Source of the DNA: Paenibacillus paeoniae | GTDB lineage: Bacteria; Bacillota; Bacilli; Paenibacillales; Paenibacillaceae | Direction of reading: 5' to 3' | Length of the DNA stretch: 64,000 nucleotides | NCBI RefSeq assembly: GCF_003388735.1 | Contig: NZ_QUBQ01000006.1 | Span: 243,773-307,772 of the forward strand | Shown: piece by piece, positions 15,696 through 23,619 of the stretch | Layout: each line of letters begins with the position of its first letter | Numbering within the stretch: position 1 is the stretch's first letter | Translations under genes and position numbers: made by a program | The notes under the pieces: generated by a model | Told to the model about the DNA's origin: nothing | What the model saw: only the letters and a program-made list of their open reading frames with translations | Databases searched by the model: none

Positions 15696-16616
15696 CTACC
15701 ACAGCGCATTCTCTTCATTTATTCGGCGAATAATCCAATTGGACAGAACGACCAGCAAAAAGCCTACAACGGACTGATAGAGTCCCACCGCAGCTGACAT
15801 GCCAACATCGCCTACTGTACGCAAAGCTCTGAACACATACGTATCAATGACATCCGTCGTTGAATACAGGAAGCTGGAATTGTTAGGCACAAAGTAGAAC
15901 AAACCAAAATCAGAGCGGAACATTCCTCCAATCGCCATAATAAGCAGTACGATAATTAGGGGAGTCAATAAAGGCAGTGTAATGCTCCTCATCATCTGCC
16001 ATCTTCCTGCACCATCTATACGGGCCGCTTCATAATAGGAAGGATTGATTCCCAAAATGCCTGCATAGTACACAAGGGTGGAAAAACCTACTGTCTTCCA
16101 TAAGTTCACGCCATTTAATATATAGGGCCATCGTTCCGCTTCCTGGTACCAGCTAATGGGATCCCAACCAAACAGGAGCCATATTTGATCCAGAAATCCG
16201 CGCTCCTGTTCCAGAAAGGCCAGTACCACATAACCTACGACTACCCAGGATAAAAAGTAGGGCAGAAATAAGGCAGTCTGATACAGCTTGATGGCTCTGC
16301 TGGACAGCTCACTAAGCAAAATAGCAAACAATAATGCAAAAACTAGCGTAATGATAATAAAGCCCGCATTGTACAGGATGGTATTGCGAGTAATACGCCA
16401 AGCATTATCAGAAACGAAGAAAAACTTGAAATTGTCCAAGCCGTTCCATGGGCTGCCGAAAATCCCGAGATTATAGCGGAAGTTTTTGAATGCTAAAATC
16501 AATCCCACTAACGGCAAGTATTGAAAAATCAACTTGAACACAAGGGCGGGCACACTGAGAAAGAATAGTTCACGGTTACGCCTGAACACACTTTGCTTTG
16601 CCAACGGATGTTTCAA
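15696..16616 (-). CDS. Carbohydrate ABC transporter permease (YteP/LplB type)
   Basis: About 306 residues if started at the TTG at 16616, which is preceded by GGGGAGGTGAT at ideal spacing; the frame also opens at an ATG at 16643, but that lies upstream of the ribosome binding site. Six membrane segments, with the EAA loop YEAARIDGAGRWQMMRSITL. The N-terminus (RRNRELFFLSVPALVFKLIF, then QYLPLVGLILAFKNF) is typical of LplB-like permeases. It is the first gene of the importer part of the locus, directly downstream of a regulator gene ended by its own terminator. Confidence 0.9.
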   Translation of the reverse strand: MKHPLAKQSVFRRNRELFFLSVPALVFKLIFQYLPLVGLILAFKNFRYNLGIFGSPWNGLDNFKFFFVSDNAWRITRNTILYNAGFIIITLVFALLFAILLSELSSRAIKLYQTALFLPYFLSWVVVGYVVLAFLEQERGFLDQIWLLFGWDPISWYQEAERWPYILNGVNLWKTVGFSTLVYYAGILGINPSYYEAARIDGAGRWQMMRSITLPLLTPLIIVLLIMAIGGMFRSDFGLFYFVPNNSSFLYSTTDVIDTYVFRALRTVGDVGMSAAVGLYQSVVGFLLVVLSNWIIRRINEENALW

Positions 16617-16771
16617 CTTTATCACCTCCCCTCTGCCCTTCATTATGCTCAGACAATGGGCGGTGCACCACTTAACAAAATGTACTTTACTGTTTTCTTA
16701 CATGCTGATTTTGCAGTTTACTATCCTATTTTGCTTTGTCTGGCCTCCCATGCTCCTGTTTAGCTCCATAC

Positions 16772-16813
16772 AGAAAAGCAGGACGGAATGGATAGTACCA
16801 TTCCGTCCTGCTC
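16772..16813 (-). terminator. Terminator between the AraC regulator and the importer genes
   Basis: A 15-bp perfect stem (AGCAGGACGGAATGG with CCATTCCGTCCTGCT) around ATAGTA, followed on the minus strand by TTTTC. It lies 36 bp past the regulator's stop at 16849, so the permease operon probably has its own promoter in 16620-16770. Confidence 0.75.
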
Positions 16814-16848
16814 GCTGCCGCCTAAGAGCATAGTGTAGCTTGTAATCG

Positions 16849-19218
16849 TCAGGAGTGCTCTGCTTGCACTTTCTCCTGCTTCTTCATAATTTGTTTCAAC
16901 CGATACTCCCCTGGCGTTGTACCGTATTTGATTTTAAAGAGTTTAAAGAAATGGCTTTGCGATCGATACCCGCACTGTTCCATCACTTCATTAATGCTTA
17001 TATGGTCAGAATCAAGTAATTCCAATGCTTTGCTTAACCGAATATCATTTAAATACTCCGTGAAACTCTGTCCTGTTCCTTGTTTAAACAGCCTCCCTAA
17101 GTAGGCTGAGGACATCTTCAGCATATCCGCTGCAGACTGCTGGTAGAACTCTGTATCCGCACAATTCTCCGCAATAATATCTTTAATGGTCCCACAGATC
17201 ATTTCTGTTTTTTTATGGGTCAAACTCTCCGTATCATGCACTCGGCGAGCTGCCAAATCCAGAAAAATAGCTTTAATTTCCCCTATCGTTTCCTTATCCA
17301 TCACTTCTTTATGCAAATGGACCAATTCCACTCGAACCGGATGTAGGCGCACATCATTCATATCTTGTATGGCTCCAACCGTTGCCATTGTTAAATGCAA
17401 TACGGCCTGTATAAACTCCGCATAAGACAGCTGCATGGACAGCTCAAAAAACAGCTCGATCTGCCCAGTTAGTTGCTTGCTGTTCCCTCTCTTTAATTCT
17501 TCAATGATCCGCTTCTCTTGCGCAGGAATCGACTCTAGTGCCCTCTTGTTACGGTGCTGCGCAACTCTCTCTGACGTTATAAATGCACGGTAACCATACA
17601 GCATCCGGTATTGGATCAGTTCCCTGGCTTCCAAATAGGCCTCTGTAATTTGCACAAAGGATGGGACAGATGTACTCAAGGATAACGTAACAGATAAGCC
17701 ATAATAAGACTGAATGACGCGTTGCGCTTCAGAAAAAGCATCCCCATATAATTCGCGCCCCGGCCCGTTGTCATCGGGCACGACCAAAAATATGAACAGT
17801 CCCTCACCCATATACGTCCAAATACAATCACAGCTTGCAGCGAGCAGTTCTTCCGTAATGTTGCCTATTGCAAATACATATAGGTCGTTCTCCTTGCCCT
17901 TCATTTGAACTTTTCTTTGCTTGTAACCATCAATTTGCAAAGCACAGACACAAAACGGCCCTTCCGGTTTCATATGGGCATGACGATCCGTCACCCATTG
18001 CTCGAAGCCCTCCCGTGTCAAATGTGTACTGTCCGTTAATAGATTATGAATATGAAAGTGCTCAATCATGCTCTTATTTTTGGAATAATGCTGTTTCACT
18101 TGTTCTACTCGCTGTACCAGATTGGTATATACACCACTCAAGTAGGACCATTCATCGTGATCGGCAGCCCCTTGAGCCATCTCTGTGCTCGGAGAACCTT
18201 TCACTTGATGAACCATGCGTTCCACAGGTCGGTACAGCCTTTGCGATATCGGAAAAATGAGGGCAAGCGACAGTAAGAGAAAGAAAAGCATCGATACCAG
18301 CATCGTCTTTTGAATATTGGCGAGCGGCTCTAGGGCTAAAGCATAGGATTGAATATTGACAATCTTCCAATTCTGTACGCCAAGAGGCATCAAGGTCACA
18401 ATCGACTTATCGCTTCCTCGACCAAATGTGAAGCTATCAAATTCTGTGTTACTGGTTTGCAGCCTGGCAATAAGTGCATCAGGTATCGTTTCTCCTGCAT
18501 GCCGGTCGGCAGCATAGAGTTGTCCTTCATCAGCAAGCAGCAGCAAGGTATTGCTTTGTTTGTATGCCAAGTCATTAACGTTCTGAATATTATTGAACAG
18601 CCAAGAAGCCTGCACATTTAAAATGAGCTTACTCTTCCCTCCAGGCGTATCCCCCTGCTGATCATACAAGACATATGAAAAATAGGAAATGGGCACCTCC
18701 TCGCCATCCATTTGACCAGAACCCGATTTTTCCTGGATCGGAATCATCGTTAGTTTGGGCCATTCAGGATATGCAGCGAGTTGATGCTCATAAGACGCAA
18801 TTTCACCATTCAAGTTATCCTGAAAGGGGCGGTAAGTCGAAATATATTTGTCTGTGTAGGCATTGTAAACCGTAATCGAATGCAAATAGGTCGAGGAGTC
18901 TACGATTTTATCCAGCTTCCATAATTTGAATGAAATATCCGCATAGTCGAAGCTTTTGCCATACAACAATGGAATGACCTCATTATCAAAAAACAAGGAC
19001 ATTGCCATATTTTTCGCTATCTCATCCATGTAGCTGACATTGTACTGGACTTGCGATAATACTTTCTCGTTTGCCTCAGAAAGTGTTTTTAATATAGCAG
19101 TTCTCATCGTAACATACATGAATGCTGAATAAACAACCAACACAAATAGAGCAAACAATGCAAGTGAAAGGAGGATCCGCTGCAAATACTTTCTCGATCG
19201 TAATCCGGCAAACATCAC
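16849..19218 (-). CDS. Membrane-bound AraC-family regulator (YesS/YtdP-like)
   Basis: 789 residues. A first membrane segment at about 14-36 (RILLSLALFALFVLVVYSA) and a second at about 300-320 (SMLFFLLLSLALIFPIS) enclose an extracytoplasmic sensor region. A long cytoplasmic linker leads to a C-terminal AraC DNA-binding domain (SAADMLKMSSAYLGRLFKQ, then GQSFTEYLNDIRLSKAL, then INEVMEQCGYRSQSHFFKLF). Such one-component regulators sense extracellular sugar, often through the binding protein, and activate the adjacent importer genes. It lies 15 bp after the cytoplasmic GH30 gene, so the two are probably co-transcribed. Its binding site was not identified. Confidence 0.9.
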   Translation of the reverse strand: MMFAGLRSRKYLQRILLSLALFALFVLVVYSAFMYVTMRTAILKTLSEANEKVLSQVQYNVSYMDEIAKNMAMSLFFDNEVIPLLYGKSFDYADISFKLWKLDKIVDSSTYLHSITVYNAYTDKYISTYRPFQDNLNGEIASYEHQLAAYPEWPKLTMIPIQEKSGSGQMDGEEVPISYFSYVLYDQQGDTPGGKSKLILNVQASWLFNNIQNVNDLAYKQSNTLLLLADEGQLYAADRHAGETIPDALIARLQTSNTEFDSFTFGRGSDKSIVTLMPLGVQNWKIVNIQSYALALEPLANIQKTMLVSMLFFLLLSLALIFPISQRLYRPVERMVHQVKGSPSTEMAQGAADHDEWSYLSGVYTNLVQRVEQVKQHYSKNKSMIEHFHIHNLLTDSTHLTREGFEQWVTDRHAHMKPEGPFCVCALQIDGYKQRKVQMKGKENDLYVFAIGNITEELLAASCDCIWTYMGEGLFIFLVVPDDNGPGRELYGDAFSEAQRVIQSYYGLSVTLSLSTSVPSFVQITEAYLEARELIQYRMLYGYRAFITSERVAQHRNKRALESIPAQEKRIIEELKRGNSKQLTGQIELFFELSMQLSYAEFIQAVLHLTMATVGAIQDMNDVRLHPVRVELVHLHKEVMDKETIGEIKAIFLDLAARRVHDTESLTHKKTEMICGTIKDIIAENCADTEFYQQSAADMLKMSSAYLGRLFKQGTGQSFTEYLNDIRLSKALELLDSDHISINEVMEQCGYRSQSHFFKLFKIKYGTTPGEYRLKQIMKKQEKVQAEHS

Positions 19219-19233
19219 ATCTGGCTCCTTTGT

Positions 19234-20622
19234 TTATCCCCGATCTGCTATAACAAGAGTAGCTGCTGATTTGGCAGGCAATGATGATCCATATTGCCAG
19301 CCCCCGGCTACAAGGCGATAAGCCTGTTCTAGTTCTGTCTGATTGACAATGACAACAACAAGCGATCCATCCGGATTGACAAAAGCGACATTGGTAACTG
19401 ACTCGGCCGAGCCTAGTGTACTTTCAATTCGATAGGCGCCCGCCCCTATAAAGCGCGAGAATTGAGCAGTTAGATAAAATTCAGGTGTTGCCCAGTAATG
19501 ATCAGTGTTACTGGCGTCTTGCACCAGCAGTGTTGGATCCGGGGTACCGACCCATTGATGTGTGCCGATTGTACTATCAAGCATCGTTACCCACGCGTTG
19601 TAGCTTGAAGCCCAATTCCGGAAAAACTGCAGGATGCGATCGGCTCCATATACACCCCATAATGACCGTTCGGTCAAATAAATCGACTTGTCCGGGTAAG
19701 CGGCTTTAAGCTCGGTCATGATAGCTGGTTCTCCCTCATAATCATGCAGTGCAATACCCGCTGTCGCTTCATTAGCCGCCTTGTTGTTCAGTATTGGTGT
19801 TGTGTAGCCCCATGCATCGCTGAAATTATGGTCAAAGATCCATAGCTTCACATCCAGCCCCTGCGCATCAAGCTCCTGCCTTAATATTACAACCAGCTCT
19901 GCTTGTTGTTCCGGAGACATATAGCAGCTTGGATAATCAATCTCCAATAATGGCTCGTTCTGCATCGTCATGCTATAAAGCGGGATGCCAAGGGATTCGT
20001 AAGCGCTTGCAGCTTTGCATAAATACTTGGCATAAGCCTCTACGTATTGAATCCCTTCCTTTAAGCTTCCCCGATTCATACTGCCGGTTGTCTTCATCCA
20101 GGCAGGCGGCGACCAGCAGGAACCGAATATTTTTAGTTCCGGATTCAATTTAAGCAACTCTTGTACTGTATCTATTATACCTAAATCAATATCACGCTGA
20201 ATAGAAAAATGCTCCAGTTTAAAGTCTGTTTCGCCCTCTGGCAAATCATTATAAGAATAAAAAGTTTGCGCCGTGAAATCCGAAGTGCCTATCGTAATAC
20301 GGATCAAATTAAATCCTGCGCCGTCTTGCTGATCTACCAGCAATTTCAATACCTCAAGACGCTTTTCTGGTGACATTTTCGCCAAGTTATATACCGTGCT
20401 TTCTTCCATGGAAGTGCCAATACCTAATATTTGCTGGTACGTAATTTCTGGAAAAATAGCGATCGTCGTCTCATTCGACTTTGCGACAGCGGGCAGTCCT
20501 ACCTCTGATGCTTCTTGCTGCTCCAAGCAATAACGGTTAGATAAGTCCTCAAAAAACCACTGTTGGCTGCGTGCTTCCTGTTCAGAGCTCCACCAAACGT
20601 TCACTTGTTTATTCAGCTTCAT
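19234..20622 (-). CDS. Cytoplasmic GH30-family glycosidase
   Basis: 462 residues with no signal peptide. GH30 hallmarks: ILGIGTSMEESTVYNLA, IFGSCWSPPAWMKTTGS, the acid/base Glu in TMQNEP (about 223) and the nucleophile in YLTERSLWG (about 317). The closing beta-domain (LPAKSAATLVI) resembles the end of the GH30 fold in the secreted paralogue (LPAKSAATFKW). Absence of a leader suggests it cleaves oligosaccharides after import, while the paralogue at 10878 acts outside. The natural linkage is unknown; beta-glucosidic linkages are the commonest for this family. Confidence 0.88.
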   Translation of the reverse strand: MKLNKQVNVWWSSEQEARSQQWFFEDLSNRYCLEQQEASEVGLPAVAKSNETTIAIFPEITYQQILGIGTSMEESTVYNLAKMSPEKRLEVLKLLVDQQDGAGFNLIRITIGTSDFTAQTFYSYNDLPEGETDFKLEHFSIQRDIDLGIIDTVQELLKLNPELKIFGSCWSPPAWMKTTGSMNRGSLKEGIQYVEAYAKYLCKAASAYESLGIPLYSMTMQNEPLLEIDYPSCYMSPEQQAELVVILRQELDAQGLDVKLWIFDHNFSDAWGYTTPILNNKAANEATAGIALHDYEGEPAIMTELKAAYPDKSIYLTERSLWGVYGADRILQFFRNWASSYNAWVTMLDSTIGTHQWVGTPDPTLLVQDASNTDHYWATPEFYLTAQFSRFIGAGAYRIESTLGSAESVTNVAFVNPDGSLVVVIVNQTELEQAYRLVAGGWQYGSSLPAKSAATLVIADRG

Positions 20623-20805
20623 TCTTTATCCTCCATACCATGTAGTTTAGAATACGTGAATCCCATCAAGCATGGCAGATAACGAAGCATCTATCTACTT
20701 CACAATTTGCATATTACTGTTTTTTATAGAGATAACGCATTTAGACTGCTAATTTTAGCTCTCATTCAGAGCTTTTTTGCTGCAAGACTGGCTTGATCGG
20801 CATTA

Positions 20806-20833
20806 GAAAAAGCCTGCCACTGTTTGGCAGGCT
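20806..20833 (-). terminator. Terminator of the acetyltransferase gene
   Basis: A stem AGCCTGCCA/TGGCAGGCT with a 5-nt loop, followed on the minus strand by TTTTTCT. It lies 22 bp beyond the stop at 20855. Confidence 0.85.
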
Positions 20834-20854
20834 CCTCATCATAAACTTCTATCA

Positions 20855-21505
20855 TTATGACTCTAAATCCGAAATCACACGGCAATCCGCCAACACTTCC
20901 GGTTTAAATTGCATACTGTCCGCTTGTGTGATCTGGCGAATTACTCTGCATGGAACTCCTGCAGCAAAGGTGCCTTCCGGGATATCTTGAGTCACCACGC
21001 TACCTGCTCCTATTACGCATCCGTCTCCAATGGTAACACCGCCGCATACCGTTACATTGGCTGAGAGCCATACATCGTTGCCGATCGTCACTGGCTTGGC
21101 GTAACATAGCGACTTAGGATCGCCATTTTGATCAAGCATTTGCCTGCGTTCAGAGGCAATGAACGGATGAATGGGTGTCACAATCGTTACATTTGGACCA
21201 AAACTGACATTATCCCCAATAGTAACCTTGGCATCATCCTGCACGGTAAGATTGTAGTTGCCAAAGAAGTGCTTTCCGATTTCTGTGTGAACCCCGTAAT
21301 GAAAGAAAATAGGTCCCTGAATGAAGCTGCGTTCCCCCATCTTGCCAAGCAGCTGTTCAAGTATCTCTTCGCGTTCCTCTGTCTGATCCTCAAAAGTGCG
21401 ACTATATTGACTGCTAAGGTTATGTGCACGGCGCTTTATAGCCTTTAATTCGGGATGACCAGGACTAAATAAAATCCCCTTAAAAATTCGTTCTTCTTCC
21501 GTCAT
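20855..21505 (-). CDS. Maltose/galactoside O-acetyltransferase-like protein (NodL-LacA-Maa)
   Basis: 216 residues from the ATG at 21505, which has TTGGAG 8 nt upstream; an in-frame GTG at 21538 gives a longer but less likely form. The N-terminus MTEEERIFKGILFSPGHPEL is the Maa/LacA mating domain. A left-handed beta-helix of hexapeptide repeats follows (VTIGDNVSFGPNVTIVTPIH, VTIGNDVWLSANVTVCGG, VTIGDGCVIGAGSVVTQDIP). The catalytic His is in the PIHPF segment. It transfers acetyl from acetyl-CoA to a sugar, probably for detoxification. The C-terminus is about 20 residues longer than usual. The DeoR/GlpR-type regulator upstream (48 bp) may share its transcript. Confidence 0.85.
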   Translation of the reverse strand: MTEEERIFKGILFSPGHPELKAIKRRAHNLSSQYSRTFEDQTEEREEILEQLLGKMGERSFIQGPIFFHYGVHTEIGKHFFGNYNLTVQDDAKVTIGDNVSFGPNVTIVTPIHPFIASERRQMLDQNGDPKSLCYAKPVTIGNDVWLSANVTVCGGVTIGDGCVIGAGSVVTQDIPEGTFAAGVPCRVIRQITQADSMQFKPEVLADCRVISDLES

Positions 21506-21553
21506 ATATTCATCTCCAATCTCTTCGAATGTGCTCACTGGTATAGTATTTGA

Positions 21554-22309
21554 TCAAACAACTAACAACTCAACATTGTTTTGTTGAAGAATCTCTACAA
21601 AAGCTTGTTCAGGTTGTTTATCCGTTATCAGCAAGTCAATAGCTTCAAGCCCGCAGACCCGATAGAACATAGGTACTCCGAATTTCGTATGGTCGGCTAA
21701 TACGATAATTTGACTTGCTCGTTTAATCATTTCACGTTTGACAAACCCATCTTCTTCATTCAGGTAAAAGAGTCCATCAGATGTAATACTGCAAGCCCCA
21801 AGAAACAATTTGTCTGCTTGATAATCCCTTAGCTTGTCGATAGTCGCTTGTCCATATAAGAATCTATGCTGAGAATGTAATTCTCCGCCAAGAAGATACG
21901 TTCGAACAGCAGGCTTTTTGGAGAGCACATCCGCGTTATCGATTGAATTTGTAACAACGACTACATTAGTAGAAGTAAGATGTTCAGCAGCAAATTGGAC
22001 CGTTGTTGAAGCATCCATCAGAATGAAGTCGCCATTGTTGACTAGAGAGGCCGCAAAAACCCCAATCCTATGCTTCTCTTCGGATTCACGTACCAGACGT
22101 TCTCTGTATTCATGAGCTTTATTCGCTTGTTTAGGGAGAATGGCTCCTCCATGCGTTCTAATGATTAGGCCCATCTCTTCCATCCTTAAAAGGTCACGAC
22201 GAGCTGTGTCTCGGGATACTTCGAAAAAATGACAAATATCTTGGATGCTAATACGCCCATGCTGCTTTAAATAATCAACAATTTTGTTAAGACGTTCTTC
22301 CTGATACAA
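21554..22309 (-). CDS. DeoR/GlpR-family transcriptional regulator
   Basis: 251 residues, the normal length. The N-terminal helix-turn-helix reads ERLNKIVDYLKQHGRISIQD, then VSRDTARRDLLRMEEMGLI, then RTHGGA, the signature of this family. The C-terminal DeoR ligand-sensing domain has DASTTVQFAAEHL, VVTNSID, LLGGEL, FLGACSIT and LADHTKFG, which bind a sugar phosphate. It is unrelated to the SorC-type DeoR at 3055 despite the similar name. It lies immediately upstream of the sugar acetyltransferase and probably controls it. Confidence 0.9.
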   Translation of the reverse strand: MYQEERLNKIVDYLKQHGRISIQDICHFFEVSRDTARRDLLRMEEMGLIIRTHGGAILPKQANKAHEYRERLVRESEEKHRIGVFAASLVNNGDFILMDASTTVQFAAEHLTSTNVVVVTNSIDNADVLSKKPAVRTYLLGGELHSQHRFLYGQATIDKLRDYQADKLFLGACSITSDGLFYLNEEDGFVKREMIKRASQIIVLADHTKFGVPMFYRVCGLEAIDLLITDKQPEQAFVEILQQNNVELLVV

Positions 22310-22447
22310 GGCACCCTCACCACCTCTTGCAAATATTTAAGTATTCATAAGTCATTATAAGTGTTTGTCATGCGATTTCAACTTGTTTTTTTAAGGCATC
22401 ATCTGCTACAATGATCACAACTTCTTGATGAAGGGCGGGAAAATACA

Positions 22448-22996
22448 TTGGACATACCGAATGAAAAGCATGGTTCCAACTGGCGGCAACACGGCTATGT
22501 TGTATATCCCAAAGCCGTAACTCACTTTCACGTTCTCCGTTATATGCAATGGTTGATAAGAGGCGGGATGAATGCCGCGTATTCAACTCATCATCAATCG
22601 TTATGGGATCTTCGAATGTATGAGCCTGTCTATCATGCCTTCAGCGAAGTTCTCGGCGACCAGGCCTTAATGGTTAGTCTTGATCCGAAAGAGACTACTA
22701 AAATTCAAGGAAGAGTATGCCTGCAAACAGAGATAACGATTCATAATAGCAATAGCCCTCAGAGAATACATATGTGCGATCTCATTATTTTCGATGCGGA
22801 GAGATGTCACCTTGACCTTGATCTAGACTTCGATTCATTTTGGCTCCCCCTGACCATGATCCCCGCTAATCAATTCCATGACGTGACCATACAAGAAAGA
22901 TTGCAGTATTGGCATGCGAAACCGTTTCAGACCTATCTCTCCCCATTAGGATGCAAATTGCTAGGACTCGATTCCTGGGAACCTGGATTAACATGA
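22448..22996 (+). CDS. Phytanoyl-CoA dioxygenase-like protein, probably without the iron site
   Basis: 182 residues, TTG start at 22448 with GGGCGGG about 10 nt upstream. The N-terminal half resembles bacterial PhyH-type proteins (HGYVVYPKAV, then LWDLRMYEPVYHAFSEVLGD, then LMVSLDP), and the end (YLSPLGCKLLGLDSW) resembles the family's closing segment. Full-length PhyH enzymes are usually 250-300 residues and carry an HxD...H iron site in between; here the middle is short and no HxD motif is visible. It may be a degenerate paralogue or a decaying gene. The assignment rests on remembered family patterns and is moderate at best. Confidence 0.45.
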   Translation: MDIPNEKHGSNWRQHGYVVYPKAVTHFHVLRYMQWLIRGGMNAAYSTHHQSLWDLRMYEPVYHAFSEVLGDQALMVSLDPKETTKIQGRVCLQTEITIHNSNSPQRIHMCDLIIFDAERCHLDLDLDFDSFWLPLTMIPANQFHDVTIQERLQYWHAKPFQTYLSPLGCKLLGLDSWEPGLT

Positions 22997-23312
22997 GCGC
23001 AAACTTGAACATCGTGGAAACTATTTTATGAAGGTGTAGCTCTGGTGATCCGAGCAGTTCGTTAATATACAGGAGTGGCATCTGTTACATCCTTATGTTG
23101 TTTGGCAGGACTTACAACATACAGGATTTGCAGATGCTTTTTCATTTCCCCCCGTTCTACGCTCATTTCAATTCGTCAACCGCTAATTTTGGTTTTGAAC
23201 CTAAAGAATTCTTTAAATTTAGAGCAAGTATAGTATGCTACACTCGAAAAGGATGTCCAGTGAATGTAACATTTTGAATAAAAAACGTACAATTAAGTTC
23301 GCAAAAGTAAAA
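22997..23312. other. Gene-free stretch with a possible coding fragment
   Basis: No complete gene is seen. Between about 23055 and 23190 one frame reads protein-like (EWHLLHPYVVWQDLQHTGFA, then DAFSFPPVLRSFQFVNR) up to a TAA, but it is closed by a stop just upstream and I cannot name a family. It probably belongs with the transposase relic that follows as decayed DNA. Confidence 0.3.
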
Positions 23313-23355
23313 AGGCAAAGTCATCGGTATCTACGAACTGACCGATGACCTGCCC
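23313..23355. terminator. Strong hairpin before the transposase relic
   Basis: GGCA-aa-GTCATCGGT pairs with ACCGATGAC-c-TGCC around a 12-nt loop. A T run follows on the minus strand and a CTCATTTT on the plus strand. It has no obvious gene to terminate; it may be part of the decayed mobile element. Confidence 0.35.
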
Positions 23356-23375
23356 TCATTTTAATGGAACCTTGA

Positions 23376-23602
23376 CGCTATGAAGCATACCGTTCAGGCT
23401 ACCGTGTGCATCGCTTCGACATACATAGGGGTAAGAGGTATCTCTTTGTACCTAAAATGCGGAAAGGAGGCTATCTGCTGTTTTTTGTCACGGAGAAACG
23501 TGTCTCCACCGCAAGATGAAGAAACTAGCCAGTTCATTGGAGCCACAACCCGATTACCAAGCTGCTCTTTCCTATGCACAATATCTCAACTATCACATTT
23601 AA
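23376..23602 (+). mobile_element. Relic of an IS256 (mutator)-family transposase
   Basis: The frame reads RYEAYRSGYRVHRFDIHRGK, then RYLFVPKMRKGGYLLFFVTE, which matches the 'RxxYRNGYRxR...TRxGxxxLxVPKxRxGxYxPFF' stretch of IS256-type transposases. The expected next stretch is missing. After a one-base frame change the remainder reads VST-KMKKLASSLE, like the family's GVSTRKMxKLAxSLG. The fragment is therefore internally deleted and frameshifted and ends at a TAA immediately before the ribosome binding site of the SLH gene. No inverted terminal repeats were found. Confidence 0.65.
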
Positions 23603-23619
23603 AAGGAGTTTATTGAAAT

